Source: Moniliella sp. 'wahieum'
Taxonomy: Eukaryota; Basidiomycota; Moniliellomycetes; Moniliellales; Moniliellaceae
Assembly (NCBI GenBank): GCA_003971905.1
Contig: RSEE01000169.1
Location: forward strand, 1-64,000
Direction of reading: 5' to 3'
DNA length: 64,000 bases
The first letter of the stretch is position 1. Every line of letters begins with the position of its first letter. The position numbers and the translations under genes were made by a program. The notes under the pieces are model-generated. The model was not told the DNA's origin. It ran no database searches and worked only from the letters and a program-made list of their open reading frames with translations. Below, piece after piece: positions 53,687-64,000 of the stretch.

Positions 53687-56600
53687 GGCGCAAACAGAGA
53701 GGCGAAGGAGAGAGGGAGGGAGAAAGGGAGGGCGGGAAACAGAAAGGCGGGGGGATGGTGGCTCCCTTTTTTGGTGGGGGTTGGGGTGGGAAGAGATGGG
53801 ATGGCTGTGTAGGAGCGATGTGGGGCGACAGGCGACACGCATCATGCATCACTTAGTCACTCTGGGGCAGTCGGGCACAGGGACACAGGCGGAGAGGGTC
53901 GGAGAGGGTCCGTGCGCACCCGGCTCCTGCCTGGACCGAGGGGAGCGCTTGGGCTGGATGGCTTGGGAAGCACAGTGCGTATCCAACCAATACCGGCTGT
54001 GATGGGGCGCGTGGGCCGGTGGTCACACGTCACACCCACCGCCCATCGATCCAATCCCCCCACACGCCTTGGCGACGGGAGCGCATCCCGATTAGGTAAT
54101 GAATGTGACCAGCCGGGTTACAGGTCTTAGCGTGGACGAGCTCAGGAAAGGTGGAGGTGTGTGTGGTAGCTTGTTCATTCAGAGCATAGCAAAGCATCTC
54201 CTTTTTATACCCCAAAGAAAGAGGGTAAGCGAACGTATTGAAGATAAGGCAAGGCAGATTCGGGATTATGGAGGAGAAAAACGTGAGATAACGTGAGATA
54301 GGACGGAGGAGGAAGAACACAGCAGTACTATACACAAAAGAGCCTGAAATACTACAAGTTTTCTCGCACGTGGTAAAGTATTGTGTGATGACAGTGGAAC
54401 AGACAAACAAAGGCAAAGAGGAGGATAATCGATAACCCAAACGAGTGATGGATCCTTGTATGTACCTCTTCTTGAAGTTATTGATGGCTCCAGCAAAAAC
54501 GGCATCCACATCCCAAAATGCGCGCGGATTATTATTGCACAATGCGAAATTGGCTCTGTTTTTTCCGAATGTCGAATGAGAAGACGAATCTCGTCAACTC
54601 AAAAGTCTATCTTGCCTCCAGCTACATGAGAGCGCAAAAATGGTGGACCTCCAGGCTGTGCTCACGTTTGGAAGCACCCAAGGACGGGACGTTTGATCCA
54701 TTTTGGGAAAACAACTGCACGGAAGAATTCTGCAAGAAATGGGCCACGACGCCAAAAAAAGGTCCAAGCTGAGCTTCGTAAAACTAACTACACACGGAAG
54801 AAGGACTATGAAGGTTATCATCTCATCACTAAGCAATCTCCAAGTGGACTCAAATGACAAACGTACACGAAACGTAAGCGGATGACGTTTGACGCCACAA
54901 GTCTCAAAAAATGGAAAGGCCATCTGTGTCGCCTTTGAAAGTTCCTTCCATGTGCGGAGGAGTGAGAGAGAGAAACGGAATTTCCTGTGGCCGTTTTTGC
55001 CCTACAAGTATATGGACATGACACTTCCTTGACGCGAAGTCGTCCTCATAGTCCTCGCATGCTGCGCCTGTACCTTCATATAGTATTCTCTGTCGGTACA
55101 AGTGAATACCGCATATGTGTTTCTTCTTCGTTCTGCCCTTCACCGGCCTGACCTGCATTTCTTTTTTCCTCATTTCTCACCCTGATTTGTGATTCTTTAC
55201 ATCGGTGGGAGGTGACTATGACTCGTCCACCTCGTGCCCTCGGCTTCCTCTCTGCCTACAACTTGGCCATCGCTGATGGAGACTGACTAAATGGAGTCCA
55301 CAGATCGGTGGGAGTGTCAGATTCATATATGCCGTGCCAGGGGATCCTTGGCCTAACCCCTTCACCCGCGTGGGAATTATAGCGTGATTCACGTACTGTA
55401 ACCACATCATTGACAAAGCTTATGGCTGAGAACAGCGGAGGCGAACTCGAACCGGCGAAAACATCGCACGTTAAACGGCCACCGGTCGCAACTCAATGCG
55501 TCTCAACTCAACGTACCTTAACGTACCCTTAACCCTCATCGACCTCTCTCATCGACTCAGCACTGGTACTCACAACGTTCAACGTGTTCAACGTCGTCCG
55601 CAGTAGGCCTCGTCCGGGCTTCCTCACTGTCACCTCCTGCACGAGAACTCACGCAACGTAGGTTAAATCAATGAAGGGATCAGTTTGACTGTACGCGGGA
55701 AGGAGAAGGGGAAACTGGTTATAGTACATCATATACGAAGGTATCCAGGTGGTAGAAAACCTTGAAGAAGAACTTGAATAGCTGTGTATTGTAAAAAGGG
55801 TGGGGGGTCTGAGACCCGGGTCACTTGAACCTTGAACAGCTTGAACGTGAGCGTTTTGAGCGCTGAGCGGATCAATGTGTTACATGTTTTTGTGATGTGA
55901 CATGTGATGCATGATGATCGAGATGATCAACACGTCGTTTCGGAAGCTTGAGACGCGTACAGTAGTGCGCGTATTAGCGCGTCAACGCGTCAACGTTCAA
56001 CGTTCAACGTTGCTGGCTGTATATGAGTACACTCAGGAGTATGAATATGGCGCCTGCGACATTGTGACTGTTACATGTGACGGTGGCAAAGTCATGAATC
56101 GAAGAACCGACGAACTTGTTGAACACGTTGAACGCACAAAAAAACTGCACGTCTGCTGTGCGGTGCCACCATTCCCAGCGTCGCTACGGAATAAAATCGA
56201 CGTGAATTGTTTACTGAAGACGCTGACATGTTCGCGAGCTTCACATTAGGGAACCGAAACCCTGGTTTTACGGGTCCCGCAGGGCTCTATCTGTCCGGAT
56301 TCGATACACCGACCCCCCTTCGGACCCCGCTGAGTACCGAGTAGTGACGGTGGGATTGCGGCATCTCATCGATCACCAGCGGAGACCTTCCCTGCCCATC
56401 GGAGACAATTAGACTCACTGAGAACTGAACGATGAGTTCCACAGATCCAAAGTCAAGGAACACTGGCGTGAATTTAGGAGGGCCGTGAGTAGTCCATTCC
56501 TAGTGGTCGGGCAGAGCCATGCAGCGTCCGGGAAGGAGACTGCGCGTTATAGGTTCCGGACGTGAAAGCGTGGAGCTTCAACGGGCGAAGGAGGCCTGCG

Positions 56601-58031
56601 AGCGAGCTGATTGAAAGGGAGGAAGATTATTTAGGGCCTAGAAGAAGGAGTAGGGGAAAGGGAGCCAAGAAGCAATAATAGCAACGATTATAATGATACC
56701 GGAGCGAAGGTGTGGCTGGCAAGGCGACTTCGTCGTTGCCCTACAGCCGTTACCACCTCCTAACAAGCTGGATCGGCATCAATATTTTTTGTGCCGGGTA
56801 CATATATGCTCTTGCTAAAGCTGCAATGTCCCCCCTATTCATCGCGCGCGCCCCTATGTTGAACACACACCAGGGACGTCAGATCTCAGAGATTTAGGTG
56901 AGGAAGTGGCAGTGGCAACGTACTTTTTTGGGATAGAGTGATGTTCTGTGGGCTTCTTCGGCTGGTGGTACAACGATATCATCTGAGGGTCTTGCGTTTT
57001 GTTTCTTGGAGCATTTTTTCTCGTCCGTAGTCGAGTAGTCCCAGTAGCAAACTATTTGGCCACCCATACCGAAAACTACAGCAGACTACTATAAACTACT
57101 GTCTATTAAAGCCCCCCTGCTCGTCACGTCCCATAATCTCAGTCACTGGCTCTGTCACATGCAGGGGCACCTTGTTCGAAGACGTGTCGCATCATTTTCC
57201 AGGTCACACACATGTCACATGTCATACGGCATACATTTGTTCTGGCGGGCTCGGGCCGTGTATTACAGAGTGCAGGTGATTTGCGTGGAGCTTGTGAACA
57301 GATGGACGCCGAACCTAGCTACCAAACAGGGTGCAACTTCCTCGTTCCCACGGTGTTCCCACGGTCAGTAACTGAATAATGCCAAGTGTAGTGCACTGCG
57401 CAGAACGTGTTTCCAACGCCCCGCAGTACCTCTTCTTCTTAGTGTGAAGAAAACGGGTGTGACGCGGCCAAAAAACTCTTCATGTGTAAAACAAGGAGAG
57501 AGCGATGAGGAAACCAAGTGAGCCTAATACTGTTATCGTCTGGTGTCCCATGTGCCTCTTCCCCCTTGGAAAATAACTATACCCGGCTATACTGCGTGTA
57601 CTCTATCGCATCGATCAGCATATCAACATGCGACTACATCTATAGGATTTTCCCGCTATTATACTACCAACCCCACATACCTTGTTCATACTGTGGACTC
57701 CGGCCATCGGCTGTCCCATGCCCCACGCTGTGTCGGCACGTCTGCACATCTCACCTCTCTTGGACTTCATAATAACCGTTTTCGGTTTGGGCAGGCGGGA
57801 TTGGACGCTGGACGTTGGACGAAGGTGTTGGAAAAAGAACTGTGTGTTGGGCCGGCAAACATGCATCCTCACAAACACGCCACGTCACTCGCGGTACGTG
57901 ATATGTGATACCAATTGTGCATGACAGTCTCGGACCTATGATGCTCACACATGCCATAATGGTAGCCATAGTGGATGGCATGCCACCTGCCGATCCCCCC
58001 CCTCTGGCATCTTCTGGGATCCATCCAGTGT

Positions 58032-58066
58032 CACATGTCACTAGTCGCTAGTCGCTAATCACTACA
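58032..58066. repeat. Mosaic heptad array cACATGT / cACTAGT / cGCTAGT / cGCTAAT
   Basis: Five in-phase 7-nt units, the core drifting from ACATGT to ACTAGT to GCTAGT to GCTAAT. Confidence 0.9.
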
Positions 58067-59453
58067 TGTTCATTTGCCACACTTCACTCGCCACTAGTCA
58101 CTAGTCACTCGATGGGCGACGTGTCAAATGAACTTAGCTACAAGTATAGTAACTACTAGTAACTGCTAATGAATCAAACCGGCACAGGTTAAACCTCGTC
58201 GTCTTCGAGCGCGAGACACATGTTATGCACTCTCTGCGGCCCCGACCAACGTCCAACACTCACATGCATCACAACGACAGCAAGCACAAAAGAACCACAT
58301 CACAACTAATGTCACACGCATCACCTACTCCGACTTTTCAAAATCCGTACACACCGCTCACAACTCAGTATATACTCTGAGCGCTGAGCATGCGCGTACT
58401 CTCCCACTTCAAGCTTCACGCACCTTTTTTTGTAACGCTTGGAACGTTGAAAACGCACGTGTTGCAAGGACGCCGGCCGGCTATCCCCCCCCGCGTAAAG
58501 CGGGGTGACCGGTGAAAAGACACCTTCGTCGCTATATATACTTTGGCCGCTTTTATGCGTTACGGCTATTCACAGAAGGTAGTACCCAGTCCCGAGAGAA
58601 AGAGGTTTTGCAGGGAGGGAAAAGTCGGTGCACATTTAAGGGTGTCTACACCAAACCTCGCTATTACATGCTGAGAACATGAAAGGGGTGTATAGATGTG
58701 TGCCCCTGGTGTATAAACTTCCTCGAGGCGCATTTTTGGAGTGTTCTTTTCTATCGTGTGTGCTTCTCGTCTTCTCGTGACATGTGACAACTCTTCTGCT
58801 TAATTGCTCAAGGCCATGGTGTCAACCAACCTCTCGTGGCCAAAGCGTCGCCTGCCTCCTCCTATTGTTCGAGAGAAGGGCCGACGTATACAATACAGTG
58901 CGTGTGAGGAGCCGTCGGTCATTGGTTATTACGGACACGTACAATACGTTTTCAAGCACAAAATCTCAAAAGCAACAAAACGAGCTTCACACACTCTCGT
59001 TCTTGTACTTCTTCTTGCCAAGATGCACACTGATGTGCTTATTGAAGGGCTTCTCGCCCCTCTGTAATCCCGTGTATTTTTTGGTGCCTGTGTGTGTCAG
59101 TACTCATTACTTAGTAAATAGAAGCGCCGGGCCTTTGACAGAAGTACATATGTGTTGATCATGTTGATCGGCGAGCGCTCTAGGCTGATTAATTACTAGT
59201 GAAAAAAGCTGTTGAAGATCGAGAGATGAATGCATTATACGTTAGGCCTTTGGTCTCTCGATCGTTGATCTTGCCGATCGTGAGCACCAACCTATTGACA
59301 AGGCCTCCATCTTGTTTATTTGTCCCGCACAGATCTGCTTGGATCTGTTACTTCTGTCAGGTAGAATGGATGTGTTTAACATCTGCCCTATATCCTGCAT
59401 TCAATATTCGTATCCTTGGCGCCTTGGCACTGGCAATTACGGTATGCAGACAC

Positions 59454-59508
59454 ATCTCACATGTCACATGTCACATCTCAAGATCTCAAGCTTGAAGCTT
59501 GAAGCTTG
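59454..59508. repeat. Mosaic heptad array ACATGT to AAGCTT
   Basis: cACATCT and cACATGT units run into caagatct and then cAAGCTT/gAAGCTT units, with a single 1-nt slip at the agatct junction. Confidence 0.9.
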
Positions 59509-60416
59509 ACAGTCTCAGAGATCCCTAGCGTCGTTTAATGTTTAGTACTTAGTTGTTACCAGAGTTGGGACTACTTACGCAGCGTTACGCGTTACGCCTC
59601 TCTCGACAACATGAATTACGTGTTACGTGTTACGATCGTACCGGATGGGCGAGCTTCTGCGGTGTGCCGGACGTATATGCCTCGTGTGCCGAGCTCGAAA
59701 CTGTTTCGCGTTTCGTCCCAGTCCCTGGCACTTAGATCTATAAGCTTTTGCAACTGAGATGGATTCGACAGGTACCGCCGGTCCGTCCCGGCCATCTGGC
59801 ATGCAACACATGCACATCATTGATCACTCGATCACTGATCATCCATCCTGTTACAGTGCTCGTGACTAGTGCTAGTGATTGCCAGTGACTGTCACATGTC
59901 ACTGGGGAAAGTCGGGACAATGCTAGTGCCGGTGCAAGTGCTAGTGCTAGTGATTAGTGATGGATCAACAAAAGATCAAAAACCTTTTCTTGTGTTTCTA
60001 TTCCCGCAAAGCAACCCCAGGTTCCGATCAGCTGCTGAGCTCCGCCAGTCAAGCTACGTTTGGACGTTAGGTTGTGCGCAGTGGCGGTTCCTAGGTGCGA
60101 GGTATACTTACAGGAGGCTACATTCCAGTTGAGAAGGACGCAACGGTGATCATCTCACGGATCGATGATATGGTACTGCTTAGGCTAAGCGCTAAACCCC
60201 ACCATGAGTGCCTGTCTCGAGCCGTTCAATCTTATATGCGACGAGTTTTACACTACTTTCCTTCGTGCTACTCCATCTCAATGTGCTGGCTCGCTGCTTC
60301 GAGGCGCGAAGAAATGGTTCCGATTGCACGGCTCGTTGGAGGAGAGAGCAACATTCCGACCTCTTGTGTGCTTGAGCTCATGAGTGTCATGGCGTGCCTA
60401 CTTCAAGGTTATACAC

Positions 60417-60465
60417 GTTTAACGTTTAACGCTTAACGACCAACGCTCAACCTTCAACGTTCAAC
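60417..60465. repeat. Heptad array with AAC every 7 nt
   Basis: Seven exact-phase units: GTTTAAC twice, GCTTAAC, GACCAAC, GCTCAAC, CTTCAAC, GTTCAAC. The AAC end is constant while the first four bases vary. Confidence 0.92.
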
Positions 60466-60755
60466 ATTAACTTCGGCCGGCGAATGTCGGCGACACAGAC
60501 CAGTTGTGGCCACACACCTACACTCAATAGATGACCTGCCCAACACAACAGCATGCCGCTGTCCAACCAAACACTTAGTTACTCAAAGAGGGGTATCCTA
60601 GGGTACCCTCCCGCCCTCTCTTCTCCTTCGCGACTGGGGTACCGTCGGTGATTGATGATTCTACAGAATCTTTGATCACCTCTTCTCTCAGATCTCACAT
60701 CGCATCGGCTCATATCGCTCTCTCTCTCCGTTCCTAGCCACGTGCGGAGGCACAT

Positions 60756-60790
60756 GAGTATTGAGTACTGAGTACTGAGTACTCATCGAT
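60756..60790. repeat. Mosaic heptad array gAGTACT / cATCGAT
   Basis: gagtatt, three gagtact and catcgat units in one unbroken 7-nt phase. Confidence 0.93.
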
Positions 60791-61435
60791 CGATCATCAG
60801 CATACATGGGAGGGTACATGGCCTACCGTCACGCTCCCTTAACCATTATCGAGTATCGCAGAGAGAGCTATCATTTAGCAACTTAACAAACTGTGGGCCT
60901 GAGAGGCCTGAGATCTGAGACCTAGGGACCGGCACCGACAACCTTGGAGCTTGGCCGGACCAAAGAGACGGCAGTAGAGTACAGTAGAGCAACAATAGAG
61001 CGCACCACTAAAGCACAGCACTACAGCATTAGGGACCTGCAGATCACTTTGGAGCACTGTAGAGCACAGTGGAGCAACGTCGATCGAACAGATCAGCGGC
61101 ATATTATGCTTTCTGATATGGTACGAGCATCACATGCACTGTATAGCGTGCGGTCGGGGTTCCTATCTCATCAATCGTACCACCTTTTCTCTTCGTTTTG
61201 CCCTTCGTGTACCCTATACGTCGCCGCGCGCCGGGGTGTGTGAAGGACATGGGACGATGGTTGATTCACGAAGAACGCGTAACGAGGCAGTCGTGCTGCA
61301 ATTAAGGGGACAGGAAGACCCACCTACCAACAGAACGACAACATGTAATGTATTTGGAACAGAGGCACTCCCGCTCTCTGCCAGTGCTTTTCCTCCTCAT
61401 ATTGATTGATGCTTGTGTACCTCCCCCACCCCTCA

Positions 61436-61442
61436 TATAAAA
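61436..61442 (+). promoter_or_regulatory. TATA box of the GH5 gene
   Basis: TATAAAA exactly 100 nt upstream of the ATG at 61536. Confidence 0.5.
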
Positions 61443-61535
61443 CGGAGAGAGAGAGAGGCTTTCTATGGGATCCCCATCCCACTTGTCCCCCCTTCCACTC
61501 CTTTACACTCCAAGTGTCCCTCCCCAGGCCCCAAC

Positions 61536-63113
61536 ATGCACCTCCGCTCTTTTATTCCGTTCGTCGCATTCGCTTTCTCTTTGGCCCGTGCCGATCCCAT
61601 CCGCGGTGTCAGTCTAGGGTACGTTTCCCAGTATCTGTTTATTTATTTCCCCTTCTTGTATACTGCAAAATGGGGTATACGGGAGGCTGTGTGCTCCTTC
61701 ATCTGCTTCCCCGCGCACTATCCTACCCCGTATCTATTTCCGAGCGCACAGATCGAGAGACTGACACTGTTGATGGATTCCCGTACTCTTTCGTACACAG
61801 CGGCTGGTTGCTGGCTGAAAAGTGGATGGTACCATCGCTCTTCCAACAGACGGGTAACGATAGCGTAGTGGACGAGTGGACGTTTGGATCGGTCTCCAAC
61901 GCCCAGGAGTTGCTCACCAAACATTGGGAGCATTTCATCACCGAATCGGATTTCCAAAAGATGAGCGATGCTGGACTCAACTTTGTTCGGTACGTTTCTC
62001 TCCCCTCGTTTCCCTTGCCAAAGAAGAGGCTCTAGGCCATGCCGACGGAGGATGCCCATGATGCCCAGGAGAGGTGGTTTCAAAGCCACGGAACACTCAC
62101 TGACTTGCTGGAACATCAACCCGGCTACCCAACTACACAGGATCCCGATAGGCTATTGGGCATACGACAAGGATGACGACGAACCCTATGTCAAGGCCAA
62201 CCAGACCGCCTACCTGTCGCGTGCGGTTGGATGGGCCAACCAGCACGGAATCCAAGTCATGGTCGATCTGCACGGCGTGCCAGGCTCGCAGAATGGGCAA
62301 GCCACCTCGGGCCATAAGGGACCGATCGCATGGCAGAAGAGTGCCTCGAATGCCCAGCGCGCCCAAGCAGTTATTTCCCAAATCAGCAACGACCTCAAAG
62401 GCAAAGTAAGTCATATTGAACTGATCAACGAGCCTTTTCTCGACCGCCCCATTGCCAACTTGACCACCTACACCAAAAACTATTACGAGGCGGCGTACCC
62501 GACCACCCAGCCGAGCTTCACCGGGGTTCTGCACGACGGATTCCTTCCCCTGTCCAGCTGGGACGGCTTTTTGCCAGGAAGCATGCTGGATACCCATATC
62601 TACATTGGCCTGCAACCGTACCGTGGCATGGATCGTACGTCTCCTCCCCCCCTCCCCCTTTGTGCCGAAGCGAAAAGAGCGGCTGTTTTGCGCATGGTCA
62701 AGGGACTGTATAGCTGACCTCGGTTCACGTGCCCAGCCAATGCGACGGTCCCAGCGTACGACAACATTACCGACACGAACCTGCGGCAGATCTGCCAGCT
62801 CAAGGGCACGTTGGCCGCAAGCCAAGCGCACCACGCGACGCTGGTGGGGGAGTTTACGCTGACGCAGACCCCGTCTTCGGCGCAGCGGCGGGGGATGGTG
62901 GGGGTGCATAAGAAGCGGGCGACGCGGGACCAGGTGGCGTACCGCAAGGCGCTGTTTGACACGCAGCGGGCGGTGTACGAGGAGAATGGGGCGGGGTGGT
63001 CGATGTGGACGTGGAAGATGGACTATGCGAGTCCGTGGAGCTACGAGACGGGGCTGCGCAACGGCTGGATCACACGCGACCTCGCGTCACGGTGCGCGGC
63101 GGCTGCGTGCTAA
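61536..63113 (+). CDS. Secreted exo-1,3-beta-glucanase, glycoside hydrolase family 5
   Basis: An extracellular or cell-wall enzyme releasing glucose from beta-1,3-glucan ends, used in wall remodelling. The ATG at 61536 opens a signal peptide (MHLRSFIPFVAFAFSLARA). Introns at 61619-61800, 61990-62140 and 62635-62736, all with GTACGT donors, leave 1143 coding bases (380 aa) in perfect frame. Landmarks are IRGVSLGGWLLAEKW, NFVRIPIGYWAY, VMVDLHGVPGSQNG, IELINEPF with the acid/base Glu, DTHIYIGLQPY, and TLVGEFTLT with the nucleophile Glu. GWSMWTWKMDYA precedes the end CAAAAC and TAA 63111-63113. N-glycosylation sequons NLT, NAT and NIT are present. No GPI signal. It is the only multi-exon gene here needing no frame correction. 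Confidence 0.96.
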
Positions 63114-63282
63114 GCCTTAGCGCTAAGGGTAGATTGGGATGGGATGGGATAGCAATGGGACACTGGCGATCCACATCGCAGGGATTACGTACAGACGCAG
63201 ATAGCGAGATACTAGACGAAATGTTCAACTGCATTCCGCCGTGTCTGCTCCGCTGCGGCTGACCAGCGGTGGCCGCGACGAA

Positions 63283-64000
63283 TGGGAAGAAATACGAGCA
63301 CTCGCTCCCGCTCCTCTGCCCGACCTTCCCGCCCCGCCCCGCCGCCCCACACGGGCGCCCATGGCCGCCCTCGCCACGCTCCGGCCCAGCCCGCGCGCGT
63401 CGCTCCTTGCGCGCCCCAGCCCATGCCCCTACACACCCTCCCTCCCCTCCCCCCGCGCCGCCTCCCCCCTTCCCTCCCCCCTCCGACCCGCTCCTGGCCA
63501 GCCTCCTGCGCAGCACCCCCCCGCCCCGCCCCGCCCGCGCCCCGCCCGCGCCCGCCCCCTTCCTTTCCCTGCACCTTTCCTCGCCCTCCCCCGCCCCCGC
63601 CCCCGCACGCCCCCGCCACGCCCCCCCCCGCCCACGCCGCCATCTGCTCTCGCTCCAGCGCCTGCGTCCACACTGACCGCCTCCTCCACCGCTGCTGCCG
63701 CGCCCTCTTGCAGCGCCGCCTCTCCCCCCAGGACGCCCTGCCCAGCTCTACCACGATCTCCTCCACGCCCTCCGCCCTGCGCCCGCCAGCGAGAGCGCAT
63801 CGCCAACGAGGCCGCTGTTCTTCTTCTCGCCCGCCTCGTCAGCATCAGCATGCCCGACCAGGCCTGTCTGCCGAAAAAACGCCGCCCCGCCATCCGCACC
63901 CTCAATCGGCCCACGTCGCCCGTTCCCTCCTCCCTGCCAAATCCGCCCCGTTCCAAGCACCGCGCAACCGGCCCCACTTCCACTCCCCGCTCCAGTACTG
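63283..64000 (+). CDS. Unidentified gene cut by the right edge (partial, frameshifted)
   Basis: The plus strand here is extremely GC- and Pro/Ala/Arg-rich, and a start is uncertain; an ATG at 63283 opens MGRNTSTRSRSSARPS. From about 63650 the sequence becomes less biased in several plus frames: HRCCRALLQRRLSPQ, then LYHDLLHALRPAPAS, then RIANEAAVLLLARLVSISM and KKRRPAIRTLNRP. They read naturally as one protein broken by indels. It continues past 64000. I do not recognise the family; the first helical segments followed by a basic region could belong to a nuclear protein. Confidence 0.4.

Larger units (their letters stand above)
53687..61535. other. Large gene desert with heptad arrays
   Basis: Almost 8 kb without a convincing gene. 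Stretch 54480-55200 is AT-richer and carries coding-like open frames on both strands (for example minus-strand PRAFWDVDAVFAGAINNFKK next to a GTACAT site), perhaps a decayed gene. Heptad arrays lie at 55985-56008, 58032-58066, 58092-58110, 59454-59508, 60417-60465 and 60756-60790. A GC-rich 6-bp hairpin (ccccgc/gcgggg) is at about 58489-58505 with a tatatata patch near 58533, but no RNA gene is recognised. Confidence 0.5.

Noticed and set aside
55911-56249. Open frame of 112 codons in the right gene desert
   Set aside because: It overlaps AACGTT heptads and has no recognisable motif or gene-like context.
63212-63983. Long Gly/Arg-rich open frames on the minus strand at the right edge
   Set aside because: They are antisense shadows of GC-rich, C-run DNA and contain no ordered sequence.
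1-64000. CRISPR array interpretation of the short repeats
   Set aside because: Units are 7-15 nt with no unique spacers, and the genome is eukaryotic.

Overview
The window is nuclear DNA from a dikaryotic fungus, most likely a basidiomycete; I cannot name a genus. The support is a Zn2Cys6 regulator, RAD7, SLX4-type and GH5 exo-1,3-glucanase genes typical of fungi, short introns (55-241 nt) with a strong GTACGT donor preference, GC-rich exons and a tRNA-Phe gene with an anticodon-loop intron.

Layout. 0.5-14.3 kb: farnesyltransferase alpha subunit (-), RAD7 (-), a Ser/Pro/Gln-rich protein (-), transportin/KAP104 (+) and a Zn2Cys6 transcription factor (-). 14.5-24.5 kb: mostly gene-poor, with one probable low-complexity gene (19.5-20.5 kb), a tRNA-like element and many short tandem arrays. 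24.6-38.0 kb: a minus-strand block with a DAL5-type MFS transporter, a full-length ABCB transporter with an unusual second nucleotide-binding domain, a type I PIP kinase and a short SLX4-like protein. 38.8-53.7 kb: a dense block of Rho GTPase, tRNA-Phe, uS12-type RPS12 (eS12), RPS11 (uS17), an uncharacterised gene, an eIF2-beta-like gene, RPS9 (uS4), a PWWP/AT-hook protein, RPL39 (eL39) and a zinc alcohol dehydrogenase. 53.7-61.5 kb: a second gene desert with tandem arrays. 61.5-64.0 kb: secreted GH5 exo-1,3-beta-glucanase and the start of an unidentified gene cut by the right edge.

Two window-wide properties matter. First, most coding genes are interrupted by single-base indels, nearly all net one-base losses, although family conservation continues across each break. 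This is best explained by uncorrected consensus errors, so gene models here join several frames. The GH5, RPS12 and RPL39 genes are intact. Second, the intergenic DNA carries many tandem arrays with an exact 7-nt period. Their units mostly have the form N-A-(4 bases)-T, with a palindromic hexamer core (AAGCTT, ACTAGT, ACATGT, AGATCT, AGGCCT, AACGTT, ACCGGT, ACGCGT, AGTACT, ATCGAT, ATGCAT), and different words can follow each other in one array without losing the 7-nt phase. Exonic repeats in the same window are hexamers instead. I consider the heptad arrays the most unusual feature here.
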